From IMG/VR virus record IMGVR_UViG_3300045051_000667, positions 1 to 37,925 of that record: DNA of 37,925 nucleotides. The stretch is one strand, 5' to 3'. Source of the DNA: a virus. The notes below the pieces were generated by a model. It was not told the DNA's origin. It was given only the letters and a program-made list of their open reading frames with translations, and made no database searches. The position numbers and the translations under genes are program-made. Positions 28,369-36,847 of the stretch are shown piece by piece. Position 1 is the first letter of the stretch, and each line of letters begins with the position of its first letter.

Positions 28369-29792
28369 CGGCGGCCCTGGCAAACGTCATAGTCCGTCTC
28401 GGCTTCGTGCCGCAGCCGGGGCCGCAGACCGCCTTCCTCAAGTGCCCGGTCGACATTGTCGTCTATGGCGGCGCCAGAGGCGGCGGAAAAACCTACGCCA
28501 GCCTGGGTGAGTTCTGGATCCACGCCGAGGACCACGGCGCCAATGCCGTCGGGCTCATCGTTCGTCGGTCACGCGAGGATTTGAAGGACACCATCGCCAC
28601 CGCCATCCGCATGTACGGCAACGCGGCGCACTACAGCGAAAAAGGCAATGTTTTCAAGTTCCACAACGGGGCTCGCCTCAACTGCGCCTACCTGGAGAAC
28701 GACAAGGATGCTGAAAACTATCAGGGCTGGTCTCTTACGCGGGTGTACGTGGAGGAGCTCACCCAGTTTCCTCTGCCAGATCCAGTTTTCAAATTGCTTG
28801 CCACCTTGCGCTCGTCCGCCGGCATCACACCCCAGCTGCGAGCGACATGTAACCCTGGCGGACCCGGCCATGGCTGGGTCAAGGAGTGGATCATCGACCC
28901 GGGCCCCTACACGCTCACCAAGGACGACGACAGCGGGCTGATCCGGACCTTCATTCCGGCCAAGGTCGAGGACAATCCGGCCCTTTTGGAGAATGACCCC
29001 AACTATCTCAACCGCCTCAGGGCCGTCGGCAGTCCGGAGCTCGTCAGAGCCTGGCTGTTGGGCGATTGGACGGTGATCGAGGGCGCCTTTTTCCCCGAAT
29101 TTTCCGCTGCAAAGCACGTCGTCGAGCCGTTCCAGCTGCCCGACCACTGGACCCGCTGGCGGGCGATGGATTGGGGCTCCGCCAAGCCGTTTTCGATCGG
29201 CTGGTATGCCCATGTCGGCGACGACACGGTGCGCGACGGGCGAATCATCAAGCGCGGCGCGATCATCCGCTACGCCGAGTGGTACGGATGCTCCAAACCG
29301 AACGTTGGGCTACAAATGACGGCGGAGGAAGTGGCACGGGGCATCGTTTCACGTGAAACACCCGAGGGCGTTCGCCGCAAAATGGCTTATGGGGTGCTCG
29401 ATCCCAGCGCTTTTGCAGTCATATCGGGACCGTCGATCGCCGAGACCTTGCTCCGTAACGGTGCGGTATTCAGAAGGGCCGACAACACGCGAGTATCGCG
29501 CGACAAGCGGATGGGAGGATGGGACCAGATTCGCAATAGACTTAAGGGTGACGTTGACGGTAACCCGCTGCTCTTCATTTTTTCGACCGGTAAACACCTG
29601 ATTCGTACTTTGCCGATGATGCAGCACGATAGCTACAACCCTGAGGATTTAGATACCGAAGGCGAGGACCACGCCGTCGATGAATTGCGTTACTCGTGCC
29701 TGTCGCGGCCCTTCCACGTCAGGGTAACGCCGCTCCAGGACCGCAACCCATACTTGATCAAGAACGTCTTCAAGCTCGACAGCCGCGTTTAA
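28365..29792 (+). CDS. terL: Terminase large subunit
   Basis: 475 residues from ATG 28365 (ATGA coupling). Motor: Walker A YGGARGGGKTYAS (35-43), VGLIVRRSREDL, Walker B TRVYVEEL (catalytic Glu130), coupling motif TCNPGG (161-166). RNaseH-like nuclease: RAMDWGSAKPFSIGW (Asp269), YGVLDPSAF (Asp346) and DHAVDELRYS (Asp435 or Asp439). Drives DNA into the head and cuts it. The stop TAA is inside the palindrome GCGTTTAAACGCT (29787-29794). Confidence 0.93.
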   Translation: MTAALANVIVRLGFVPQPGPQTAFLKCPVDIVVYGGARGGGKTYASLGEFWIHAEDHGANAVGLIVRRSREDLKDTIATAIRMYGNAAHYSEKGNVFKFHNGARLNCAYLENDKDAENYQGWSLTRVYVEELTQFPLPDPVFKLLATLRSSAGITPQLRATCNPGGPGHGWVKEWIIDPGPYTLTKDDDSGLIRTFIPAKVEDNPALLENDPNYLNRLRAVGSPELVRAWLLGDWTVIEGAFFPEFSAAKHVVEPFQLPDHWTRWRAMDWGSAKPFSIGWYAHVGDDTVRDGRIIKRGAIIRYAEWYGCSKPNVGLQMTAEEVARGIVSRETPEGVRRKMAYGVLDPSAFAVISGPSIAETLLRNGAVFRRADNTRVSRDKRMGGWDQIRNRLKGDVDGNPLLFIFSTGKHLIRTLPMMQHDSYNPEDLDTEGEDHAVDELRYSCLSRPFHVRVTPLQDRNPYLIKNVFKLDSRV

Positions 29793-29878
29793 ACGCTGCC
29801 TCCCTCGACAGTTACCTGATCGGGTGTTAATCCTCGCGGCGGACCACGAGGCCGGTCCGTAGATGCGGAGCCGAGAGG
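29793..29878 (+). other. Gap between terminase and portal
   Basis: 86 bp without a gene: it starts inside the GTTTAAAC palindrome, holds GTTACCTGATCGGGTGTTAA and a weak stem GGACC/GGTCC, and ends at the portal ribosome site GAGAGG. No confident promoter seen. Confidence 0.4.
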
Positions 29879-32302
29879 GTGGCTCAAGACCCAGCGATCA
29901 CCAGACCGCTCGTCGCAGATGCTGCGTCGTCGGAAACTGGTCGTCCAAACGCTGCACCTGTGGTTGATTCCGGCCCGGCGCCGGATCCAGAGGTCGACAA
30001 GGGCTATTGGGAACGCTGTCTGTCCGACGCCGAACGCGCCGAACAGACCTGGCGCAAGCGCGGCCGCGACATCGTCGTCTCCTACCGCAACGAGGGGCCA
30101 GGCACCTCGTCGCCCAAATCGGCCAAGAACGCTGGCGGCCAGTATTTCAACATCTTGTTCGCCAACACCGAAGTGATGCTGCCGGCGGTCTACAGCCAGC
30201 CGCCACAGCCGGTCGTCCGCTCGCGATTCATCCAATCGCGCAAGCTGGTGCCGGTGATGCCACCGCAGCCCCCGCCGATGGGGCCTGCGGGTCCGATGAT
30301 GGGTGGTTCTGCACCACAGCCGCCCGTAGGACCGGACGGTGCGCCTCCCGGCCCGCCCCTCCCAGGCGAGCTCACCGGTGCTCCTGATGCTTCGGCCTTA
30401 CCACCAGGTGCGCCAAACGAGGCGCCTCCACCCGGATTAAGCTCTCCAGGTTTGCCGGGTGGAGGTGCGCCAGGCGGTCTTGCGGCCATGCCCCCGTCAC
30501 CAGGAGCGGCCGGACCGCCTGGCCCCGGTCCGATCACGCCGCCGACGCCCGCCCAAATCGCGCCGCCGCCACCGCCCGGCATGCCGCCGATGCCGTCGTT
30601 TGCGGTGAAGCCGCCGCCGGGGCCGAAGATCGAGGACATCGACACCGCCGCATCGGTGATCGAGAAGGCGCTTGAGATCGTGGTTCAGGAGGAAGCCTCC
30701 CACGAGGCCGTGAAGACGGCGATCAAGGACGTGCTCCTGCCGGGCCGCGGTGTCTGCCGGGTGAGGTGGAACCCAAAGCTGGTGAAACAGCCGCTTGCAG
30801 GAGGACCACTCCCCGACGGCACGGCGCCGACCGAGACGGTCAAGGTGTGGGAGACCGTCAACTGCGAGTACGTCTATTGGGAGGACATCCTCCTCGACCC
30901 GGTTCGGCAGCACACCGACTGCAAATGGGTCGCCTTCCGCCACCTGTTCACCGGGCCCGACGCGGTCAACGAATTCCAGGGCACGCCCGAGTTCGACAAG
31001 CTCGTCGCCGCCGGCAAGCTCGACACGCTGCTGGTGTGGACCGAGGAATCGGCCGCCAAGTCGCCGCCGTCCGGCGGCTCCTACACCAAGAGCGCCTCGA
31101 CCCTGGGCGATGCCATCAAGAAGATGATGGCGTGGGAGATCTGGGACAAAACCGACCCCAACAACCTCCGTATCATCTGGTTCGTGCGCGAATCGAACGG
31201 CCTGGTGCTGCGCGTCGACCCCGACCCGCTGGGGCTCGACGGCTTCTTCCCGATCCCGCAGCCGATGCTGTCGATCAAGACGTCCGACACGCGCGTCCCC
31301 AAGCCGTTCTACGACCTCTATGCGAAGCTGGCCGAGGATCTGGAGACGACCTCCGTCCGCATCTCCAAGCTCACCGAAAAGATCCGCGTGCGCGGCGCCT
31401 ACAACAGCGCCTCCAGCGAGATCGCCGATCTCTTGAAGGCCGACGACGGCAAGATGATCCCGGTCGACGGCGTCGACATGATCAACGGCGGTCTCCAGAA
31501 CCACATCTGGATGGTGCCGATCGACATCTGGATGTCGGCGCTCGACAAGCTGATGATCGCGCGCGAGCAGCAGAAGCAGTCGATCTACGAGATCATGGGG
31601 ATCTCGGACATCATGCGGGGCGCGACCAAGGCGAGCGAGACCGCCACCGCCCAGCGCATCAAGGGCTCGATGGGCGTGGTGCGCCTGTCCGACCAGAAGG
31701 ACGCCGCGGCGACCTTCGCCCGCGACATCATGCGGCTTGAGGCGCAGATCATCTGCAAGAACTTCGACGCGGCGACGCTGACCAGGATGACCGGCGAAGA
31801 GGTGACGCCGGAAGTGCTGGCGGTCCTGCGCGACGATTTCTCCAGGACGTGCTCGATCGACATCGAGACCGATTCTACCGTCCAGGTCGACGAGCAGACC
31901 GCCCAGCAGTCGATGGCCATGACCATGCAGGCCATCCAGGCGGTGATGATGGGCGTCCAGCAGATGCTGATGACGCAGATCCTGCCGCCGCCGATGGTGC
32001 TGCAACTCGGCATCGAGCTCCTCAGGATGGCGCTGCACTCGATCCGCTACAGCCGCGGCGTCATCGAGCTCCTCGACGATTTCAAGGAACAGCTAACGGC
32101 ATTCGTGGCCATGCAGCCACCCATGATGCTGGGAGCACCTCCGCCAGCCGGTGCGAAACCCTCGCCGGGTGCTCCGCCGGGCGGACCGTCGGCCGAGGCA
32201 GGCGGTCCGTCCGGTGCGGGTCCGCGACCAGGCACCATGAATGGCGGCGGTGGCCCGCCGCCCGGCCCGCCTCCCGGCGCACAGCCCGGGATGATGCAGT
32301 AG
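29879..32302 (+). CDS. Portal protein with large Pro/Gly-rich insertion
   Basis: 807 residues, GTG 29879 after GAGAGG. The N-terminal part RDIVVSYRNEG, GQYFNILFANTEVMLPAVYS and QPPQPVVRSRF, then DTAASVIEKALEIVVQEEAS, LLPGRGVCRVRWNPKLV and GISDIMRGATKASETATAQR are the portal core of short-tailed phages. Between the 'YSQPPQPVVRSRF' strand and the IEDIDTAAS helix lies an insertion at residues 123-250 with 49 Pro and 23 Gly (hand count); a second Pro/Gly-rich tail closes the protein. Portal rings normally lack such a linker here. The 86-bp gap upstream has no gene. Confidence 0.88.
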   Translation: MAQDPAITRPLVADAASSETGRPNAAPVVDSGPAPDPEVDKGYWERCLSDAERAEQTWRKRGRDIVVSYRNEGPGTSSPKSAKNAGGQYFNILFANTEVMLPAVYSQPPQPVVRSRFIQSRKLVPVMPPQPPPMGPAGPMMGGSAPQPPVGPDGAPPGPPLPGELTGAPDASALPPGAPNEAPPPGLSSPGLPGGGAPGGLAAMPPSPGAAGPPGPGPITPPTPAQIAPPPPPGMPPMPSFAVKPPPGPKIEDIDTAASVIEKALEIVVQEEASHEAVKTAIKDVLLPGRGVCRVRWNPKLVKQPLAGGPLPDGTAPTETVKVWETVNCEYVYWEDILLDPVRQHTDCKWVAFRHLFTGPDAVNEFQGTPEFDKLVAAGKLDTLLVWTEESAAKSPPSGGSYTKSASTLGDAIKKMMAWEIWDKTDPNNLRIIWFVRESNGLVLRVDPDPLGLDGFFPIPQPMLSIKTSDTRVPKPFYDLYAKLAEDLETTSVRISKLTEKIRVRGAYNSASSEIADLLKADDGKMIPVDGVDMINGGLQNHIWMVPIDIWMSALDKLMIAREQQKQSIYEIMGISDIMRGATKASETATAQRIKGSMGVVRLSDQKDAAATFARDIMRLEAQIICKNFDAATLTRMTGEEVTPEVLAVLRDDFSRTCSIDIETDSTVQVDEQTAQQSMAMTMQAIQAVMMGVQQMLMTQILPPPMVLQLGIELLRMALHSIRYSRGVIELLDDFKEQLTAFVAMQPPMMLGAPPPAGAKPSPGAPPGGPSAEAGGPSGAGPRPGTMNGGGGPPPGPPPGAQPGMMQ

Positions 32303-32311
32303 GAGATCGCC

Positions 32312-32596
32312 ATGGCGAAAAAGACCGACAAGGAAGAGGCAGCGGAGCGCGAGGAGGCCGAACGCAAGGAGGCCGAACGCAAGGAGGCCGCGCGCAAGGG
32401 CAAGCACGAAGAGGGCCCCGGCAAGTCAGAGGACGCGCCCGGCCACAACAAGCCGGCGCCGAAGGGCGAGGCGACCGCCGACGAGGCGGCCAACCCGTCG
32501 CAACTCCAGCCCTACCCGCACGGCAACCCGCCGGATCCCGAAGACGAGTTCGAGAAGATCCACGGCTTCCGCCGCGAGGCGCCGAAGGAGGCTTAG
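32312..32596 (+). CDS. Charged coiled-coil/disordered protein
   Basis: 94 residues, GGAGATCGCC before ATG 32312. AEREEAERKEAERKEAARKG comes from a 15-bp tandem DNA repeat (GAGGCCGAACGCAAG); the remainder is Pro/Glu/Asp-rich (NPPDPEDEFEKIHGFRREAP). Position after the portal suggests a head accessory; no family recognised. Confidence 0.55.
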   Translation: MAKKTDKEEAAEREEAERKEAERKEAARKGKHEEGPGKSEDAPGHNKPAPKGEATADEAANPSQLQPYPHGNPPDPEDEFEKIHGFRREAPKEA

Positions 32597-32872
32597 ATGG
32601 GCCAGACCTATCCCGTAGCGGCGCCGCAGGCCGCCTGGCAGCGGGTCGAAACCGGCACCCCGATGACCAATCCGACGCCGACCGACGCCACTGCGGCGAC
32701 ACTCGCCAGCGGCAACCCCTACGAGCCGAATACCTGGGCGGAGAAGGCCAAGAACCACCCCGGTAGTTCGACCTACAACACGGCCGGCTGGGAGAACATC
32801 CCGGCGGCCCCGGCCGACCCCGACTTCGTCAATGTCGTCTTGGTCTCCAAGTCGCACAACATGCCCTACTGA
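32597..32872 (+). CDS. Small head-cluster hypothetical protein
   Basis: 91 residues directly after the previous stop. MGQTYPVAAPQAAWQRVETG, SGNPYEPNTWAEKAKNHPGS, and a C-terminal strand VNVVLVSKSHNMPY. Low-complexity N-terminus, aromatic C-terminus. May be a capsid-decoration or connector component given the neighbours. Confidence 0.5.
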   Translation: MGQTYPVAAPQAAWQRVETGTPMTNPTPTDATAATLASGNPYEPNTWAEKAKNHPGSSTYNTAGWENIPAAPADPDFVNVVLVSKSHNMPY

Positions 32873-32883
32873 GGGAGAGTTCG

Positions 32884-33537
32884 ATGGCGCAGACGCTGCC
32901 AAGCCCGATCACCGCCGCCATGCTGGCACCGGCTAATCCTGCGGCCGGCTACCCTCGCTACAACACCCCTGGCGACTGGGCTGTCGGCAATGCCGGCGCT
33001 GATGCTGGGCGACCGGACGCGGTCAACGCAGCGGTTGCGACATCGAAGGCCACCGTCGCGCTCGCCTCCGCATCAGGCGGCGCGGCGGCGGCCGATTACG
33101 CGCCGCGCAGCCAGAACGCCAAGCTGTCGCTCAATTCTGCCGACGGCAGGCTATGCATGGGCTCGATCAGCGGCAGTGGCACGGTCACCGCCAATGTGCC
33201 GGCCTCCGACATCACCCGCGATCGAGGCTGGATCGCACCCAACCAGCCCTACCAGGGCAACGCATCCGCACCGGCAGCGCCGGTCGTCACCTCGCTCTCG
33301 CCGAATACCGGCGCGCAGGCGACGCTGCCGCTCCTGGTGACGATCACCGGCACAGGCTTCACGCCGTTCAGCAAGGTCTTCACCGGCGGCGCATCGGTGC
33401 CCGATGGGTCGGCCAGATATGTCGATGCCACGCATATGACGGTGCCGATCTGGGCGGCCGCCCCGGGCACCGTGTCGGTGGCCGTCGAGGACCACAGCCT
33501 GCTCTCCAACACCAACGTCGTCTTCACGGTGAGCTAA
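32884..33537 (+). CDS. IPT/TIG-like Ig-fold head protein (decoration candidate)
   Basis: 217 residues, GAGGGAGAGTTCG before ATG 32884. N-terminal Ala/Asn-rich region, then a C-terminal Ig-like IPT/TIG pattern: VTSLSPNTGAQATLPLLVTI, TGTGFTPFSKVFTGG, YVDATHMTVPIW and GTVSVAVEDHSLL. Such domains decorate many phage capsids and bind surfaces. Next to portal and scaffold genes, so a capsid-decoration protein is the best guess. Stop shares one base with the next start (TAATG). Confidence 0.65.
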   Translation: MAQTLPSPITAAMLAPANPAAGYPRYNTPGDWAVGNAGADAGRPDAVNAAVATSKATVALASASGGAAAADYAPRSQNAKLSLNSADGRLCMGSISGSGTVTANVPASDITRDRGWIAPNQPYQGNASAPAAPVVTSLSPNTGAQATLPLLVTITGTGFTPFSKVFTGGASVPDGSARYVDATHMTVPIWAAAPGTVSVAVEDHSLLSNTNVVFTVS

Positions 33538-33803
33538 TGCCACTGACGCCGAAGGACACGCCGCACCGCTACCCGCTGACCAACCCGTCGACGGGCGCGC
33601 TGCTGACCGACCAGCAGAAGACGTATCTCGACAACATCGAGACGGCGAAGGTGGCGCTGTTCGAGGCCATGCATCAGGCCGAGGGCTCGATCAACCCGGG
33701 CGAGAACCAGGAGCACGTCTTCACCACACGCCGCATGAACATCGCCAAGACCCACATCGAGACCGCGTGCTTGTTCGCGCGCGAGGAGGCGATGGGGTCA
33801 TGA
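33537..33803 (+). CDS. Small helical-hairpin protein, Acb2/Tad1-like candidate
   Basis: 88 residues. After a Pro-rich start (PLTPKDTPHRYPLTNPSTG) two long helices follow: TDQQKTYLDNIETAKVALFE and FTTRRMNIAKTHIETACLFA, separated by a Gly/Asn turn (SINPGENQEHV). The second helix motif R--IA-THIE-AC-FA recurs in phage proteins annotated as Acb2/Tad1 hairpin domain, which bind cyclic nucleotides and block CBASS or Thoeris signalling. The match is by eye and the gene lies in the head cluster, so a structural role remains equally possible. Confidence 0.5.
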   Translation: MPLTPKDTPHRYPLTNPSTGALLTDQQKTYLDNIETAKVALFEAMHQAEGSINPGENQEHVFTTRRMNIAKTHIETACLFAREEAMGS

Positions 33804-34078
33804 CGACCTGGGTCTTCCGCGACGGCGTGCTCGTCGACAAAAGTACAGTCGGACCGCCAGAATTCGCAAAAAGAGCGAATTTCCCCACGCCGCGTGTATC
33901 GCGGTTCGATGAAATGCTCTCGCCGGTGACCGAGAAGACGATCTCGTCCTGGCGCGAGCGAGACAGGGACATGTACAAGGCCGACGCCGTGGACCCGCGG
34001 GACATCCCCGCCAAGGTCGTGGAAAAACGCAAGGCGAAGGTCGCGGCCATGAAGGAAGCAGATGTCGGATCAGGGTAA
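33800..34078 (+). CDS. Small head-cluster hypothetical protein
   Basis: 92 residues, ATGA-coupled. VFRDGVLVDKSTVGPPEFA, NFPTPRVSRFDEMLSPVTEK, RERDRDMYKADAVDPRDIPA: a recognisable small conserved phage protein with the FP-P-VSRFDEM---T---I-S motif, commonly beside scaffold genes. Ends in a basic helix (VVEKRKAKVAAMKEADVG). Function unknown. Confidence 0.6.
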   Translation: MTTWVFRDGVLVDKSTVGPPEFAKRANFPTPRVSRFDEMLSPVTEKTISSWRERDRDMYKADAVDPRDIPAKVVEKRKAKVAAMKEADVGSG

Positions 34079-35225
34079 GCGCAGTCTGCGCGACATCGCA
34101 GAAGCGACATACGACGACGTTGTCGAGAACGCCGGTTCGGAAGAGCCAGGCGGCCCCGTCGTCGAGCACGAGGCTCCACCGGAGCCCGTCGAACAGCCAT
34201 CAGAGCCCGGCGAGCGCCCGCGCGACGAGCGCGGCCGCTGGGTCGCCAAACACCCGGTCGAGGGAGAAGCAGCGGCTTCGAAAGAGCCACCCAGCCCCGC
34301 GCCGAGTACCCAGGAGCCAGAACAGCCGCACCCAGCGCCGCAGGAACTTCCTGCGGGCCAAGCAGCGCAGGCGCCGGCAAACTGGAGCGCAGAGGATCGC
34401 ACCATGTTCGGCAAGCTGCCGAAGGAGGGACAAGACTTCCTCCTTCGGCGGCACTCCGAGATGGAGGGCGATTATCAGAAGCGCGTTCAGGCCAACACGT
34501 TCAGCAACCAATTTGTCACTGCGGTCGCGCCGGTCTTTGACGATCCTGACATCGTCAGATCCCTGCGCGCCGAAGGGAAGACCCCGATCGACGCTGTCTA
34601 CCAGTGGGCGAACTTCAACAAGCGCGCCCTCAGCCAGGATGACAACGTCCGCATCGAGCTTCTGTTCGAGCTCGCCGACCGCATGCAACTTGATCCAGCA
34701 GTGGTTTTTGGCCGCGTCAACAACGCCGTTCCGGGCTTCACCCAAGAGGAGCTCGCGAACCCGGCAACCAAGAAATTTGCCGACCACATCGGCTATCTCC
34801 AACGGCAGTTGAGGGCCAACCAGGAGTTCATCGAGAGCTTCCGAAAGGGCCAGACTGAGCAAGCGGTCGGAGCGCGGCGCTCCGAGATCGATGCTTTCGC
34901 AAACGCCAAGAACCCGGATGGGTCTCCCGCCCACCCGTACTTCGACGCGCTGTTGCCGATCATCATGGAGCACTACCGGGCGTCACCAAACCTGACGATC
35001 GAGCAGTGCTACCAGTCGGCTGTCCAACCCCTGATCGAGCCCATGCGGGCCGCGGTAAAGGCAGACGAAGAGAAGCGACAGAACCTCGCGCGTGCCCAGG
35101 TGGCGGCGCGGTCCAACGTGCGCGGCATCACCGCGCCGGTGGCCAAGCCGCAAGCACCACCGGGCAAGCAGAGCATGCGAGACGTCCTGGAGGCAGCGGC
35201 GGATGAGGTCGGCTTCAGCGGGTAA
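34062..35225 (+). CDS. Capsid scaffolding protein
   Basis: 387 residues, overlapping the previous gene by 17 bp. Disordered, Glu/Pro-rich N-terminal third with a conserved RDERGRWVAK patch, then helical NWSAEDRTMFGKLPKEGQDF and a long helical core to a C-terminal basic helix (VKADEEKRQNLARAQVAARS). Composition, length and position directly before the coat gene fit a scaffold that templates head assembly and is later removed. Confidence 0.75.
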   Translation: MSDQGKRSLRDIAEATYDDVVENAGSEEPGGPVVEHEAPPEPVEQPSEPGERPRDERGRWVAKHPVEGEAAASKEPPSPAPSTQEPEQPHPAPQELPAGQAAQAPANWSAEDRTMFGKLPKEGQDFLLRRHSEMEGDYQKRVQANTFSNQFVTAVAPVFDDPDIVRSLRAEGKTPIDAVYQWANFNKRALSQDDNVRIELLFELADRMQLDPAVVFGRVNNAVPGFTQEELANPATKKFADHIGYLQRQLRANQEFIESFRKGQTEQAVGARRSEIDAFANAKNPDGSPAHPYFDALLPIIMEHYRASPNLTIEQCYQSAVQPLIEPMRAAVKADEEKRQNLARAQVAARSNVRGITAPVAKPQAPPGKQSMRDVLEAAADEVGFSG

Positions 35226-35243
35226 CCCCCGTCGGAGGCCACC

Positions 35244-36209
35244 GTGGCAGAACCTACTGTCAATCAGCTACTCGCGACCACCATCGCCAACTACCACAAG
35301 GAGTTCGCCGACAACGTCTCGAACTCCAACGCGGTCACTGCCATGCTCAAGCAGGGCAACCGCATCCGCATCGTCGACGGCGGCAAGAACATCGCTTGCC
35401 CGCTCAGCTACGCCGAAGAGACGTTCGCCTGGTATTCCGGGACTGAACTGCTTTCGCGCGCCGTGAAGGAGACCATCAGCGAGGCCGATTACTCCCCGGC
35501 CAACGCCGTGGCCTCCGTCACCCTGTCCGGACCGGACCTGGCCAAAAACCGCGGCCGTGAGCGCGTCTTGAACCTCATGGAGGGCAAGCTCACCAACGCC
35601 GAAAACACGATGAGCAACAACATCACGAAGTGCATCTACTCGGATGGCTCGTTGGCCAAGTCGTTCGCTGGCCTGAAGGCGATGGTCACCGACGACGGCA
35701 CCGGCACCGTCGGCGGCATCGTGTCGGGCACCTGGACCTTCTGGAAGAACCAGTTCCAGGGCGTCGTCAGGGCGACCGGGCTTCAGTACCCAGCCTTGAA
35801 GACGGGAATGAACGCCTTGTGGATGAAGTTGGTGCGCGGCACCGAACACCCGGATCTCCTGGTGCTCGATGGCGAGACCTACGGCACCTACGAGTCCGGC
35901 CTCCAGGAAAACCAGCGCTACGCCGACGCCAGGCTGGGTGCGTTGGGCTTTGAAACCTTGAAATATAAGCAAGCAGCGGTTGTATTCGACGGCGCTGCTA
36001 CTGGTATTTCAACGCCGACCGGCGGCGGATACTTCCTCAATACCAAGTATCTCAAGTTGGAAATCTACACCGGCTATAATTTCGAGAAGCTCGACCTTCC
36101 CGACCAGTCGCCGGACATGGACGCCGTCACCAACCACATCGGTTTCATGGGCGCTCTCACGCTCGCGAACCGCTCGATGCAGGGAAGGCTGGTGCTGTCC
36201 GGCACGTGA
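35244..36209 (+). CDS. Major capsid (coat) protein, HK97-fold expected
   Basis: 321 residues from GTG 35244 with GGAGG upstream. AEPTVNQLLATTIANYHKEF, QGNRIRIVDGGKNIACPLSY, TFAWYSGTELLSRAVKETIS, SEADYSPANAVASVTLSGPD, KLTNAENTMSNNITKCIYSD: the pattern RIRIVDGG-NI--PL-YAEE--F-WYSG and NAE--M-N--TK-IYSDG matches short-tailed phage major capsid proteins. Follows the scaffold and is followed by a strong terminator, as expected for the most abundant virion protein. Confidence 0.87.
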   Translation: MAEPTVNQLLATTIANYHKEFADNVSNSNAVTAMLKQGNRIRIVDGGKNIACPLSYAEETFAWYSGTELLSRAVKETISEADYSPANAVASVTLSGPDLAKNRGRERVLNLMEGKLTNAENTMSNNITKCIYSDGSLAKSFAGLKAMVTDDGTGTVGGIVSGTWTFWKNQFQGVVRATGLQYPALKTGMNALWMKLVRGTEHPDLLVLDGETYGTYESGLQENQRYADARLGALGFETLKYKQAAVVFDGAATGISTPTGGGYFLNTKYLKLEIYTGYNFEKLDLPDQSPDMDAVTNHIGFMGALTLANRSMQGRLVLSGT

Positions 36210-36243
36210 TCTGCGTCGCTGCCTGAGACGACGCGGATGAGTG

Positions 36244-36281
36244 CGGAGCGGCCAGGTCTTTCCCTGTCCTTGGCCGCTCCG
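36244..36281 (+). terminator. Rho-independent terminator after the coat gene
   Basis: Perfect 11-bp arms CGGAGCGGCCA (36244-36254) and TGGCCGCTCCG (36271-36281), loop of 16, followed by TTTG. Directly after comes TTGACA (36283-36288), a perfect -35 sequence, so the next genes may have their own promoter. Confidence 0.75.
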
Positions 36282-36282
36282 T

Positions 36283-36309
36283 TTGACAGGGAAACGGAGC
36301 GTTTAAACG
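36283..36309 (+). promoter_or_regulatory. Possible promoter overlapping a GTTTAAAC site
   Basis: TTGACA at 36283-36288 lies 13 bp before TTTAAA of GCGTTTAAACG (36301-36308), with GGAG at 36296-36299 and the ATG at 36310. Spacing to any -10 is short, so promoter function is uncertain, but the site between ribosome binding site and start codon would control the next gene if bound. Confidence 0.35.
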
Positions 36310-36846
36310 ATGTCTGACCATGCTGCCCTTGTGACCTTCTACGAAGGCTGGGCCGATACCGGCAAACTGAGCCCCGACGGATTTCCGGCCTTCGCCGACA
36401 CCGTCATGATCCGCATCGAGCGGCCGCCATTGCTGCTCATCGAGCGGGTGGCGACGCCGCAGGAATTCCGCGACTACCCGGAGGAGTATGCCGCCTTCCA
36501 GGCGGTGCAGAAGGCCAAGCGCAACACCGGCGATGACGGTTACCCGCTGGTCTATTGGCCGGCCGCGTCAGCGGCAGAGGTCAAGATGCTCGCAGCGCGA
36601 AACATCCAGACGGTCGAGGCGCTGGCGAAGCTCGCCGGTGACCGCGATCTGCCTGGACAGTTGGCGGACCTCGCGCTGCGAGCCGAACGCATGCTCGATA
36701 TGCAGAAGAACTTCGGCAAGTACGAAGCCCTGCTCAAAGAGCGCGACGGCGAGATCGAGGTGCTGACCGGCCAGGTCAAGGAGCTCCAGATCTCGCTGTC
36801 GGCGGCCAACGCCCTCGTCGACACGCTCAAGCTAAGGGCGGCATGA
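36310..36846 (+). CDS. Conserved phage structural-region protein
   Basis: 178 residues; ATG 36310 with GGAG at 36296 and GTTTAAAC between. VMIRIERPPLLLIERVATPQ, EFRDYPEEYAAFQAVQKAK, GYPLVYWPAASAAEVKMLAA, RNIQTVEALAKLAGDRDLPG match small phage proteins with a TVE-LA helix motif; a coiled coil follows (YEALLKERDGEIEVLTGQVK). Likely a head or neck component; function unknown. Confidence 0.6.
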   Translation: MSDHAALVTFYEGWADTGKLSPDGFPAFADTVMIRIERPPLLLIERVATPQEFRDYPEEYAAFQAVQKAKRNTGDDGYPLVYWPAASAAEVKMLAARNIQTVEALAKLAGDRDLPGQLADLALRAERMLDMQKNFGKYEALLKERDGEIEVLTGQVKELQISLSAANALVDTLKLRAA

Positions 36847-36847
36847 C

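Noticed and set aside
33861-33881. AATTCGC/GCGAATT hairpin
   Set aside because: Lies inside a coding gene with a short stem and no regulatory context; probably chance.
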